This document shows positions 8,345-17,415 of a stretch of DNA of 64,000 nucleotides, piece after piece (within the stretch, counting starts at the first letter, position 1; each line of letters starts with the position of its first letter). A program made the position numbers and the translations under genes. The notes below the pieces were generated by a model, which was not told the origin of the DNA, searched no databases, and saw only the letters and a program-made list of their open reading frames with translations. This DNA comes from Bacillus luti (lineage in GTDB: Bacteria > Bacillota > Bacilli > Bacillales > Bacillaceae_G). Location: assembly GCF_001884105.1 (NCBI RefSeq), contig NZ_MACI01000068.1, forward strand, positions 62,001 through 126,000, written 5' to 3'.

Positions 8345-10099
8345 ATGGAAAAAAATCAGTATAAATGGAGTAATCAACAATTACGAGAGCATGTCGAAGT
8401 AGTAGATGGCAAGAGAAGTCCGCACATTTTATTAAAGAATGCAACGTATTTAAATTCTTACTTACGTAATTGGACAGTAGCGAATATTTGGATTTATGAT
8501 GACAGGATTATATACGTAGGGGAGAAGTTACCGGAGCAATTAACGGATTGTGAAGTCATTGATTGCGAAGGAAAATATGTTGTACCTGGTTACATAGAAC
8601 CGCATGCACATCCATATCAATTATATAACCCAGAGACGCTAGCAAATCATGCGATGCAATTTGGGACAACAACTTTTATTAATGATAATTTAACTTTATT
8701 TTTTACATTAAAACGTGAAGAATCATTTCGTTTAGTAGAGGAATTTAAAAAGACTCCAGCTACTATGTATTGGTGGTGCCGTTTTGATGGACAGACTGAA
8801 TTACAAAACGGGGAATCTTTGTTTAATAGTGAAGAAATAATAGAGTGGCTGCAGCATGAAGCGGTTCTTCAAGGCGGAGAGTTAACAGCATGGCCAAAAC
8901 TATTACATGGCGATGATGAAATGCTAACTTGGGTGCAGGAAACGAAGCGATTACAGAAAAAGGTAGAAGGACATTTCCCAGGTGCATCTGAAGCAACGTT
9001 AGCAAAGCTAAAATTATTAGGCACGGATTGCGATCATGAAGCGATGACAGGGCAGGAAGCGTTAAATCGCCTTATGCAAGGCTACACCGTTTCTCTTAGA
9101 AATTCTTCCATTAGACCGGATTTAGAAGTTTTATTAAAAGAATTGTTGGAATTAGGTGTGAAACAGTTTGATAGATTCTTTTTTACAACAGACGGTTCGC
9201 ATCCGTCATTTTATGAAAACGGAATGACGAATCGCTTGATAGAAATAGCGATAGAGCAAGGGGTACCGGTAATAGATGCGTATCAAATGGCCAGTTATAA
9301 TATTGCCCGTTATTATAATATGGAGCATGTGCATGGTTCAATTGCGACAGGTAGATTGGCCAATATGAATATTTTAGAAAGTAAAGAAAACCCAGTACCA
9401 ATCAGTGCCATTGCAAAGGGACAGTGGGTAAAGCGTGACGGAGTAAACAAAAATGAATCGTTACTTATAGAATGGAGTAACTTTAAAGTAAATCCACTAA
9501 CATTAGACTGGTCCATAGAAAAAGAGGATATGATTTTCCCTAATAAAACGGGTATACACTTATTAAATAACGTTATAACAAAACCATATGTAAGTGAAAT
9601 TGACTTAAACCACGATGAACTTTCTATTGATCATGATGAATGTTTCTTAATGATGATTGCTCGCGATGGGACTTGGCGAGTAAATACAGTTGTAAAAGGT
9701 TTTGCGAAAGAATTAGGTGGTCTTGCTAGCTCTTATTCCGGCACAGGTGATATGATTTTGATTGGAAAGAGTAAAGGTGATATGCTTACAGCTTTTCATA
9801 GAGTAAAAGAGCTCGGCGGGGGAATGGTAATAGCTGAAAAGAATGAAGTGTTACATGAAATTGCATTACCGCTACTTGGGATTATGTCAGATGAAAAGAT
9901 GAGTAATGTAATAAAGAAAGAGAAAAAGATGGTGAACTTACTGCAAGAAAGAGGATATGCTTATGACGATCCAGCATTTACAATTTTATTCTTTTCTGCG
10001 ACACACTTGCCTTTTATAAGGGTAACGCCTATAGGCTTATATGATGTGAAGAATAGTAAGGTACTGGCTTCGCCGGTGAATTTGATAAAACAATATTAA
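8345..10099 (+). CDS. Adenine deaminase-like amidohydrolase (YerA type)
   Basis: 584 residues from ATG 8345, with GGAG 9 nt upstream (an earlier GTG at 8330 overlaps that site). It has the composite amidohydrolase layout of adenine deaminases: N-terminal beta sandwich ending VVPGYIEPHAH, metal-binding HAH, a TIM-barrel body, and the C-terminal domain with GTGDMILIGKS and GGGMVIAEKNE. The length and the HAHPYQLYN variant instead of the AdeC HVHIESS match B. subtilis YerA, a putative deaminase whose substrate has not, to my knowledge, been proven. Monocistronic with its own terminator. Purine salvage is plausible, not shown. Confidence 0.82.
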   Translation: MEKNQYKWSNQQLREHVEVVDGKRSPHILLKNATYLNSYLRNWTVANIWIYDDRIIYVGEKLPEQLTDCEVIDCEGKYVVPGYIEPHAHPYQLYNPETLANHAMQFGTTTFINDNLTLFFTLKREESFRLVEEFKKTPATMYWWCRFDGQTELQNGESLFNSEEIIEWLQHEAVLQGGELTAWPKLLHGDDEMLTWVQETKRLQKKVEGHFPGASEATLAKLKLLGTDCDHEAMTGQEALNRLMQGYTVSLRNSSIRPDLEVLLKELLELGVKQFDRFFFTTDGSHPSFYENGMTNRLIEIAIEQGVPVIDAYQMASYNIARYYNMEHVHGSIATGRLANMNILESKENPVPISAIAKGQWVKRDGVNKNESLLIEWSNFKVNPLTLDWSIEKEDMIFPNKTGIHLLNNVITKPYVSEIDLNHDELSIDHDECFLMMIARDGTWRVNTVVKGFAKELGGLASSYSGTGDMILIGKSKGDMLTAFHRVKELGGGMVIAEKNEVLHEIALPLLGIMSDEKMSNVIKKEKKMVNLLQERGYAYDDPAFTILFFSATHLPFIRVTPIGLYDVKNSKVLASPVNLIKQY

Positions 10100-10105
10100 A
10101 AGGAA

Positions 10106-10138
10106 AGGCCCTATAATAGTCTAAGTTATAGGGCCTTT
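10106..10138 (+). terminator. Terminator of the YerA-like gene
   Basis: AGGCCCTATA pairs with TATAGGGCCT, followed by TTTTA. Confidence 0.85.
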
Positions 10139-10211
10139 TACATTATTAGCATAAGAATATTGTAAGCCTCAAATAATATAGTATCTAAATCATTTGAGGT
10201 GATATGTAAAT

Positions 10212-10724
10212 ATGAAAAAAATATTTTACATTTTAAGCGTATTTATTTTGTGTGTATCGATACAACACGTTGTACATTCCCAATCAGATGCACCAAGGTT
10301 ATCTTCGGATTGTCTTGAAGAAAGAAAAATTCGAGATGAAAAGTATGTGAAGAGTATAATGCAGGACATTAAATCTACATTTAATTTAAATATTGATGAA
10401 CATAGTTTTTGGGAAGTAAGTAAAAGAGATCTGGAGGCTGCCCATTTGATGTATGGTGGAAAGGAAAATGATTCTTATTATAATTCGCTAACTAAAATTT
10501 ATGATAGTGGTGGATTTAGCGAGCAGCCTAGCTTATTTGTGAGTGCACAAGAAGCATTTTTACTTTATAAAGAAAAAGATAATATCAATGTAATGAAACG
10601 TCTAAACCTAGACGTTGAAAAAGGGGAATGGCTCGTTATAAAAACGAAAAAGAAGAAAGGGAAAAAAGTGAAATTCAAGCCGTTGCAATGTGAAAAAGAT
10701 TATATGAAAAAGAGAAATGAATAA
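10212..10724 (+). CDS. Secreted orphan protein
   Basis: 170 residues. The N-terminus (MKKIFYILSVFILCVSIQHV) is a Sec signal peptide with cleavage probably near HSQSD. The mature part is charged and soluble, has one Cys near each end that could form a disulfide (SDCLEE and LQCEKD), and ends in a strongly basic stretch (KTKKKKGKKVKFK). I recognise no family. It follows the YerA-like terminator, has GAGGTGA about 11 nt before the ATG, and is followed by a bcr1 repeat. A secreted or wall-associated role is inferred. Confidence 0.6.
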   Translation: MKKIFYILSVFILCVSIQHVVHSQSDAPRLSSDCLEERKIRDEKYVKSIMQDIKSTFNLNIDEHSFWEVSKRDLEAAHLMYGGKENDSYYNSLTKIYDSGGFSEQPSLFVSAQEAFLLYKEKDNINVMKRLNLDVEKGEWLVIKTKKKKGKKVKFKPLQCEKDYMKKRNE

Positions 10725-10746
10725 CAAAATACTTATTAATGCTGTT

Positions 10747-10903
10747 TTTATCCCGCGTTAACGGACAGTAAAACTCCCACCTCAAAATTCAGTTGGAGCA
10801 AAGAAGTTAGGTGGGAGATCAACTGTCCGTAAACGTCCGATTGGTTCAACTAATAATCAGTGGGGGATGAACAAAACCCCCACTGATTAAAGTTTCACTT
10901 TAT
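10747..10903. repeat. bcr1 repeat element with TTTAT target duplication
   Basis: The element is flanked by TTTAT direct repeats (10747-10751 and 10899-10903). Inside are nested inverted repeats, ACGGACAGT / ACTGTCCGT and CTCCCACCT / AGGTGGGAG, then a second hairpin AATCAGTGGGGG / CCCCCACTGATT (10855-10888). This size, structure and TTTAT flank match bcr1, the dispersed non-autonomous repeat of the B. cereus group. It carries no coding sequence. Confidence 0.85.
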
Positions 10904-10934
10904 TCAACGATATTTTGCTGTTGATTTGAAATAG

Positions 10935-10988
10935 AAAAAGGTAAACGAACATATTAGCTTTATGGAATATGTTTGTTTACCTTTTTTT
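10935..10988 (+). terminator. Hairpin with T tail beyond bcr1
   Basis: AAAGGTAAACGAACATATT pairs with AATATGTTTGTTTACCTTT, then a T run. It may have been the terminator of the 10212-10724 gene before bcr1 inserted between them. The 10989-11380 stretch beyond it holds only AT-rich DNA with the collagenase promoter; I see no gene there. Confidence 0.75.
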
Positions 10989-11380
10989 GAGAGATTTAAA
11001 AATTTGGGGTGTTGTTAGTTGAAAATTATGTACTGGCTAATGAACTTATAACATTCAATGAATTTGTTCTTCATAAACATTAGATTTTGTGTCAAATGAT
11101 TTATACATTGCCGAATCATCTATGTATATTTTATTCTACAGTATTTATAAAAGAATGTTGGCTATTCATAAGAAATATGTTTGGCACAGTTTTTGCTTGT
11201 ATTAAATGTAAGGAAGGGAGATTGTATGTAAGGAATCTGTACTCGTAATAGTATAAAACAAGCTACTATTGCATTATTAATCATAGTTGTATTTATAGCG
11301 GAACTGTAAATACATACAAATAAGTTTTTTTTTGATTTTTAAATTCAGAATTTTCTTTTAAATTATTAGGGGGCAATAGT

Positions 11381-14017
11381 ATGGTTAAATATTCGAAAAT
11401 TTCTAAGTGGATTCTTGGTGTTGGACTAGTGACGATAACATGTAATGGTTTGCAAATTCAAGCAGAGACAAAAGAGAAAAATGTGAAGAACGTATTACAA
11501 ATGGAGCCGGTAGGAATACAGAAATCTGTGGATGAATTGGCGCACCCTTCAAAAGTACAAGAAAATGCATCTTTTACAAAACGGTTAAAATTAGCGGATT
11601 TATCGCAGCGTCCACTAGCACCAACCGATAATATTAAACCGTTGGCTGAAGAAAAAAAGTATTCGATGGCTGAGTTAAATCAATTAAGTAACAAACAATT
11701 AACTGATCTTCTTGTGACAATTAAATGGTATCAAATTCCAGAGTTATTTCAGTTTAATAGTGATAGTCTTAAATTCTATCAAGATGATAGCCGAATGCAA
11801 GCGATTATTAATAAACTAGCAGAACAAGGACAGGCTTATACGAAAGATGATTCAAAAGGGATTGAAACATTAGTAGAAGCCCTACGTGCAGCATTTTATT
11901 TAGGTTTTTACCATGATGAATTAAGTAAATTAAATGAGCGTAGCTACCATGATAAATGTTTACCAGCTTTAAAAACAATTGCAAAAAATCCAAATTTCAA
12001 ACTTGGTTCATCAGAACAAAATAAAGTTATTTCATCATATGGAAAATTAATTGGAAATGCATCAGCAGATGTTGAAACGGTTTTATATGCAGGTGAAATT
12101 TTCAAACAATATAACGATAATCTTGCAACTTTCATTGAAGACCGAACAAAAGGAGACGCTATATATGAGTTGATGAAGGGGATTGACTTTGATATTCAGA
12201 CGGATATGTACACGACTGGAAAAGAGCCAAAAGATACGATATGGTATCGAAATATCGATAACTTTATTAATGAAGTAAGTCGTTTCGCACTAATTGGTAC
12301 TGTATCAGATAAAAATGGATGGTTAATAAATAACGGAATTTACTATGCTGGCCGATTGGGCAAGCTTCATAGCGCGCCGACAAAAGGACAACAAGTTGTT
12401 ACAGATGCAATGCGAATTTATCCGTTCTTAGGAGAGCAATACTTTGTTGCGGCAGAACAAATTACTACAAATTATGGAGGAATAGATGCGAACGGAAAAA
12501 CTGTAAATTTAGATCAAATTCGAGAAGAGGGTAAAAAGAAATATTTACCGAAAACATATACGTTTGATGATGGAGAAATTGTCTTTAAAGCAGGTGATAA
12601 AGTTAGTGAAGAGAAAATTAAGCGACTATACTGGGCAGCGAAAGAAGTACGCTCTCAATTTTATCGTACAGTTGGTAGCGATAAACCACTTGAAAGTGGA
12701 CATGCTGATGATGTGTTAACGATGGTTATTTATAATAGCCCAGATGAGTATCAATTTAATCGTCAACTGTACGGGTATGAAACGAATAATGGTGGCATTT
12801 ATATTGAAGGGACAGGGACTTTCTTTACATATGAACGTACACCACAACAAAGTATTTATAGTTTGGAAGAATTGTTCCGCCATGAATTTACGCACTACTT
12901 ACAGGGAAGGTACGAAGTTCAGGGATTATGGGGCCAAGGGGAAATGTATCAAAATGAACGTTTAACATGGTTTGAAGAAGGGAATGCAGAGTTCTTTGCA
13001 GGTGCAACGCGATTAGATAGTGTAGTACCGCGAAAAAGTATAATTGGTGGGTTATCTAATGATCCTGCAAAACGTTATACAGCATCACAAACATTAAATG
13101 CGAAATATGGAACGTGGGATTTTTATAATTATTCGTTTGCTCTGCAATCATATATGTATAATAAGCGCCCTGAAATGTTCGATAAAGTGCATGATTTAAT
13201 TCGCGCAAATGATGTTTCAAGTTACGATGCATACCGTGCTACATTAAGTAAAGATAATAAGTTAAATGAAGAATATCAATCTTATATGCAAATGCTTATT
13301 GATAATCGCGATAAGTTTACAATTCCACAAGTATCAGATGAGTATTTAACTCAGCATGATCCAAAATCGCTTTCGGACGTTACTTCAGATATTACGAATG
13401 AAGCGAAATTAAAAGATGTGAAAGTAACAAAGAATAAATCACAATTCTTTAATACATTTACACTACAGGGGACATATACAGGGAGTGCGGCTAAAGGAGA
13501 AGTTGAGGACTGGAAAGTGATGAATGAAGCAACAAATGATATGTTGAAACGTCTTTCAGGAAAAGAGTGGACTGGATATAAAACATTGACTGCTTATTTT
13601 GTAAATTACCGTGTAAATAATGCTGGACAATATGAATATGATGTTGTATTTAGCGGAATGAATACGGAAGAAGGTACGGCTGTAGAACAAGAACCGAATA
13701 ATTCATTTGAAACAGCAAACCCACTATCTTTGAATATTTTGTTAAAAGGAACCTTGAGCGATCAAGATCAGGGGGATAAATTTGTTATTGATGTAAAGGA
13801 TCAAAAAGATTTACAGATTTCTATTACGAACGAACAAAATCTTGGACTGAACTGGGTATTATATTCTGAATCAGATCTAAATAATTATGTAGCTTATGCA
13901 ACAAAACGTGATGGAAACAAATTGCTTGGAAATTATAATGCAAAGCCAGGGAAATATTACTTAAGTGTATATAAGTACGGTGGTGGAACAGGGAATTATA
14001 CAGTACAAGTTAAATAG
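11381..14017 (+). CDS. colA: Collagenase, peptidase M9 (ColA type)
   Basis: 878 residues, secreted (signal peptide to about QIQAET). An M9 N-terminal activator domain (about 80-380) precedes the peptidase domain with the zinc motif HEFTH (501-505) and the third-ligand helix WFEEGNAEFF (about 530-539). A helper subdomain follows, then one PPC-type domain that starts at VEQEPNNSFETANPL and ends at YTVQVK and probably binds collagen. The PKD domain found between catalytic and PPC parts in longer Bacillus collagenases is absent, so this is a short form. It degrades triple-helical collagen outside the cell. GGGGGCAAT precedes the ATG. No PlcR box is visible upstream. Confidence 0.92.
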   Translation: MVKYSKISKWILGVGLVTITCNGLQIQAETKEKNVKNVLQMEPVGIQKSVDELAHPSKVQENASFTKRLKLADLSQRPLAPTDNIKPLAEEKKYSMAELNQLSNKQLTDLLVTIKWYQIPELFQFNSDSLKFYQDDSRMQAIINKLAEQGQAYTKDDSKGIETLVEALRAAFYLGFYHDELSKLNERSYHDKCLPALKTIAKNPNFKLGSSEQNKVISSYGKLIGNASADVETVLYAGEIFKQYNDNLATFIEDRTKGDAIYELMKGIDFDIQTDMYTTGKEPKDTIWYRNIDNFINEVSRFALIGTVSDKNGWLINNGIYYAGRLGKLHSAPTKGQQVVTDAMRIYPFLGEQYFVAAEQITTNYGGIDANGKTVNLDQIREEGKKKYLPKTYTFDDGEIVFKAGDKVSEEKIKRLYWAAKEVRSQFYRTVGSDKPLESGHADDVLTMVIYNSPDEYQFNRQLYGYETNNGGIYIEGTGTFFTYERTPQQSIYSLEELFRHEFTHYLQGRYEVQGLWGQGEMYQNERLTWFEEGNAEFFAGATRLDSVVPRKSIIGGLSNDPAKRYTASQTLNAKYGTWDFYNYSFALQSYMYNKRPEMFDKVHDLIRANDVSSYDAYRATLSKDNKLNEEYQSYMQMLIDNRDKFTIPQVSDEYLTQHDPKSLSDVTSDITNEAKLKDVKVTKNKSQFFNTFTLQGTYTGSAAKGEVEDWKVMNEATNDMLKRLSGKEWTGYKTLTAYFVNYRVNNAGQYEYDVVFSGMNTEEGTAVEQEPNNSFETANPLSLNILLKGTLSDQDQGDKFVIDVKDQKDLQISITNEQNLGLNWVLYSESDLNNYVAYATKRDGNKLLGNYNAKPGKYYLSVYKYGGGTGNYTVQVK

Positions 14018-14072
14018 TTTACTATATTTTGTTTTGAAAGGCTACTTATTGCATTTTGTAGCTAAGTAAGGT

Positions 14073-14093
14073 GTTTAATGTTAAACATTAAAC
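14073..14093. repeat. Perfect 21-bp palindrome
   Basis: GTTTAATGTT-A-AACATTAAAC is a perfect dyad directly before the terminator stem. It may be a protein-binding site or an extension of the terminator structure. Confidence 0.6.
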
Positions 14094-14098
14094 TACTG

Positions 14099-14138
14099 CA
14101 ATATACCCTTGTTCTAATTATAGAACAAGGGTATATTG
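14099..14138. terminator. Terminator between convergent collagenase and catalase genes
   Basis: A 17-bp perfect stem (CAATATACCCTTGTTCT and its complement) with a 6-nt loop. The T tail is weak on both strands, but the position suits both genes. Confidence 0.7.
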
Positions 14139-14235
14139 ATTTTATATTGTTAAATTAAATAACCTCATTAGATTTTGACAAGAAAATAATTAATATAGAT
14201 CGGAATTCTCATTCGTAAAGCGTGTTTTAATCTTC

Positions 14236-15615
14236 TTAATGTTCTTCCATTTTTGCCTCAATGCTTCTTTTCAAATCAGTTGATATCTGATCGAAATACC
14301 CTAAAACTACCTTTCTAATATCATCGGATATAACTTTCAAATCACTAGCTAAGTTTTCAGCAAGGTGTTCTTTTTCTATCGTTTGTAACTTGTCATAAAA
14401 TTCACCAGCCTGCTGAAAATCATTCTGTTTCATTATAGAAGTCCTTCCAAGTTTACCTTCAACATACCTTCCGTCACCACTTGTAATTTGATTAGAAGGT
14501 GTCCAATCTTGTTGCTGATTAATCGTTAATTTACGAAATTCAGGACCAATTCTTCTTCTTTGTGAATCACTGTAAATGTTAGCACGACCTTGCAACATTT
14601 TATCGTCTGATAGTTCTGCACCGTCCAGTAAATTCGAAGGGGAGAATGCGACTTTCTCTACTTGTTCCATATAATTTTCAGGATTTTTATTTAATACCAT
14701 TTTACCGACTGGTATAAGAGGGTACGCTTTTTCATCCCATACTTTTGTATCATCTAAAGGATCATAAGAAAGGTGTGCTTCATCTTTCGGATCCATTAGC
14801 TGGACGTATAAACCATACTCCGCTGGTTTACCATTTTCAATTGCATCATATAAATCTTTCCCGCTATAATTAGGATTTTCGGCAGCTAGTTTAATTGCTT
14901 CTTTACTAGTAATGTACTGTACACCTTCAAATGGGTACCAATGATACTTTACATACTTTCGATTACCTTCTGCATTTCTCCAAACATATGTATTTACACT
15001 ATGCCCTGGAATGTGGCGAAGACTTTTGGCCGTACCATTATTAGAGTATAAACGGACAACAAAATGAATAGATTCAGGTGCTTTAGCGACAAAACTCCAA
15101 AAACTATTAGGGTCTATTAAGTTATTTTTAGGTGAAGGCGATAATGCTTTAATCGTTTCAGGGAAACGCATCGGATCACGAACAGAAAAAACAGGAATGT
15201 GATTGCATAAAAGGTCAAAAATGCCTTCTTTTGTATAAAATTTTGTGGAAAAACCACGCACATTTCTAGAAGTATCCGGTGTTCCTTTCGTACTAACAGC
15301 TAATGAAAATCGCACCATAACGGGAACTTTCTCATTAGGGTTTTGTAGGAAATTTAGTTTAGTATGTTTGGACATTGGATAGATCGTTTGAAAATAACCG
15401 AACGCACCAAATCCTTTTACATGAACAGGTCTTTCTAAAATTTTTTCGTGAATAAATTCTTGTAATGACTCATGCAGTACACTATCTTGCTCTAGTACGG
15501 GTCCACGTGAACCAACTGTTTGAGAGTGAAGTTTAGCTGGTTCAGTAAGTTCGCGATGTTTATTAAATCCTTCTTTTAATAAATCTTTCCTATGTTTATC
15601 ATATTTTTCATTCAT
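14236..15615 (-). CDS. Heme catalase (monofunctional, small subunit)
   Basis: 459 residues from the ATG at 15615, which has GGAGG about 8 nt upstream; the frame is open further but lacks a binding site. It disproportionates hydrogen peroxide. Catalytic His65 (VHVKGFGAFGYF), distal Asn138 (LCNHIPVFSVRD) and the proximal heme Tyr (NIYSDSQRRR) are present. Several usually invariant stretches are unusual, for example RFSLAVSTKGTPDTSRNVRG and SLRHIPGHSVNTYVW, so it is a divergent clade rather than the main vegetative KatA. Monocistronic; it converges on colA and diverges from the ArgD-like gene. Confidence 0.85.
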   Translation of the reverse strand: MNEKYDKHRKDLLKEGFNKHRELTEPAKLHSQTVGSRGPVLEQDSVLHESLQEFIHEKILERPVHVKGFGAFGYFQTIYPMSKHTKLNFLQNPNEKVPVMVRFSLAVSTKGTPDTSRNVRGFSTKFYTKEGIFDLLCNHIPVFSVRDPMRFPETIKALSPSPKNNLIDPNSFWSFVAKAPESIHFVVRLYSNNGTAKSLRHIPGHSVNTYVWRNAEGNRKYVKYHWYPFEGVQYITSKEAIKLAAENPNYSGKDLYDAIENGKPAEYGLYVQLMDPKDEAHLSYDPLDDTKVWDEKAYPLIPVGKMVLNKNPENYMEQVEKVAFSPSNLLDGAELSDDKMLQGRANIYSDSQRRRIGPEFRKLTINQQQDWTPSNQITSGDGRYVEGKLGRTSIMKQNDFQQAGEFYDKLQTIEKEHLAENLASDLKVISDDIRKVVLGYFDQISTDLKRSIEAKMEEH

Positions 15616-15885
15616 CGATATAGCCTCCAAATTTTTTCGTCGATTGTTACTAAATATGATTTTATAGTCCCGATTATGTATGACATGCAAAGTTCAAAGC
15701 AGTAACATACCGCTAGATGAAAAAAACACATATGTAGTGGACCTGTTGAAATAGAAGAAATTATGGAAAAATGAATATCGGGAAGAAAATTACTATTAAA
15801 ATTTCAATCTAAAAAATGAATTTATACATGAGTTTATAGAAAATGAACATAAATAAACAGGGAAAATAACTAGGAGGAATTTAAA

Positions 15886-17103
15886 ATGTCGGATTGGTTT
15901 CAATTAGATAAAGAATATATGATGTCAACGTATTGTCGTACGCAGGTTGCGATGGAAAGAGGAGAAGGTTGTAAACTATATGATGTGGATGGTAAAGAGT
16001 ATTTAGATTTATTTTCGGGTGTCGGAGTGAACGTATTAGGATATAATCACCCTAAAATCGTGCAAACGACAATGGAGCAAGTTACGAAATCGTTGCATCT
16101 ACCATTTCATTTTTTAAATCCAGTTGCGATTGAGTATGCAAAGAAATTAGTTGAGAATTCTTTAGGAAACGGTAAAGTCTTCTATACAAATTCAGGTACG
16201 GAAGCGACAGAAACGACTTTGAAATTAATTGATAAATATAGAGCTATTACGAATGAAGAGCGTGATGGAGTTGTTGTGTTGAAAAATAGTTTTCACGGGC
16301 GTACGTTAGGTGCACTTCATTTTACAAGACAAGAAAATGTATATCAAAACTTTCCGAAGACATCTATTCCTGTATATGAAGTAGAGCGCGAAAATATAGA
16401 GCAATTAGAAGAAACAATCATAAATAAAAAGCCGATTGCAATTATGTTAGAGCCTGTTTTAGGAAGCGGCGGGATCTATCCTTTATCAAGTGAATATTTG
16501 CATAGTGTTCAACGTCTTTGTGATACATATAATGTGATTCTTATCGTTGATGAAGTACAGAGTGGTATGGGGAGAACTGGAAAACTATTTGCTTATCAAA
16601 ATTTCAATGTTACACCGGATATTATTCAAATTGGTAAAGGTGCAGGGGGCGGGATACCGCTTGGAGGAATCATTGTAGGTGAAAAGCTATGTGATGTATT
16701 TTCACCAGGAGATCACGGAACAACATTTGCTCATTCATCAATGGGAGCAGCTTTAGGTTTAACGGTATTAAATACATTGATTGAAGATGGTTTAATGCAA
16801 GAAGCGTATGAAATGTCACATTATTTCAATGACAAACTGCAAGAAATTCAAAAAGAAAACTCTTATTATGTTCAGGAAGTACGTCATGCTGGGATGATGT
16901 TTGGTATTAGTGTGAACGATACGAATGAAAACGTGAAGAAATTACAGCTAGAATTAATGGAGAAGGGGATATTAGTCGATGTTACACAAGGGAATATCAT
17001 CCGTTTACTTCCTCCGTATATAATTACAGAAAAGGAAATTGATGTATTTATTAATGAATTCATATCCGTTATTCATAGTGTGGCAGCGATAGCAAGTGTT
17101 TAA
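15886..17103 (+). CDS. Acetylornithine aminotransferase-like class III transaminase
   Basis: 405 residues, PLP-dependent fold type I. Visible elements are the pyridine-ring region TNSGTEATETTLKL, SFHGRTLGALHFT, the DEVQSGMGRTG aspartate loop, the Schiff-base lysine in IQIGKGAGGG, and PGDHGTTFAHSS, which resembles ArgD closely. It stands alone, far from any arginine operon, so it could serve arginine or ornithine breakdown, or another omega-amino acid, rather than biosynthesis. TAGGAGG precedes the ATG by 8-9 nt. A second ArgD elsewhere in the genome would support a catabolic role. Confidence 0.85.
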   Translation: MSDWFQLDKEYMMSTYCRTQVAMERGEGCKLYDVDGKEYLDLFSGVGVNVLGYNHPKIVQTTMEQVTKSLHLPFHFLNPVAIEYAKKLVENSLGNGKVFYTNSGTEATETTLKLIDKYRAITNEERDGVVVLKNSFHGRTLGALHFTRQENVYQNFPKTSIPVYEVERENIEQLEETIINKKPIAIMLEPVLGSGGIYPLSSEYLHSVQRLCDTYNVILIVDEVQSGMGRTGKLFAYQNFNVTPDIIQIGKGAGGGIPLGGIIVGEKLCDVFSPGDHGTTFAHSSMGAALGLTVLNTLIEDGLMQEAYEMSHYFNDKLQEIQKENSYYVQEVRHAGMMFGISVNDTNENVKKLQLELMEKGILVDVTQGNIIRLLPPYIITEKEIDVFINEFISVIHSVAAIASV

Positions 17104-17196
17104 AAATTTGGATGAAACTACAAATGTAAAAAGTACCGTATTTTTAATTCATACAGGAAGAAAATGGGGTGGAAAAATAAATTTTTGTATTTAAAT

Positions 17197-17243
17197 AAAA
17201 AGCTGAAAAAAGCACTCATACAGCGCTTCTTTCAGCTTTTTAA
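17197..17243 (+). terminator. Terminator of the ArgD-like gene
   Basis: AAAAAGCTGAAA and a short GC block pair with TTTCAGCTTTTT across a loop at 17215-17224. The rest of 17104-17415 holds no gene. Confidence 0.75.
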
Positions 17244-17415
17244 ACTATTAAATTACTTAATAAAGGAAGCATCTCATTGGACAAATAATTAATTATGTGA
17301 AACAATAATAACAGATAAGGAGACGTTGTTTTTCCTTAAGTGCTTCGAATTAATTTTATTCAATAAGAGAAGGTGTGCTTAAAGAAGTTAAATTAAAAAG
17401 GAGCTGTTTTATTTT

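Noticed and set aside
11041-11380. PlcR box before the collagenase gene
   Set aside because: I looked for TATGNAN4TNCATA and found only partial TATG and CATA pieces with wrong spacing. The same applies to the inhA upstream region.
15700-15745. Sigma-B promoter for the catalase
   Set aside because: GTTT and CGGTAT occur on the minus strand, but the spacing (about 11) is short and the -10 lacks the third G, so support is weak.
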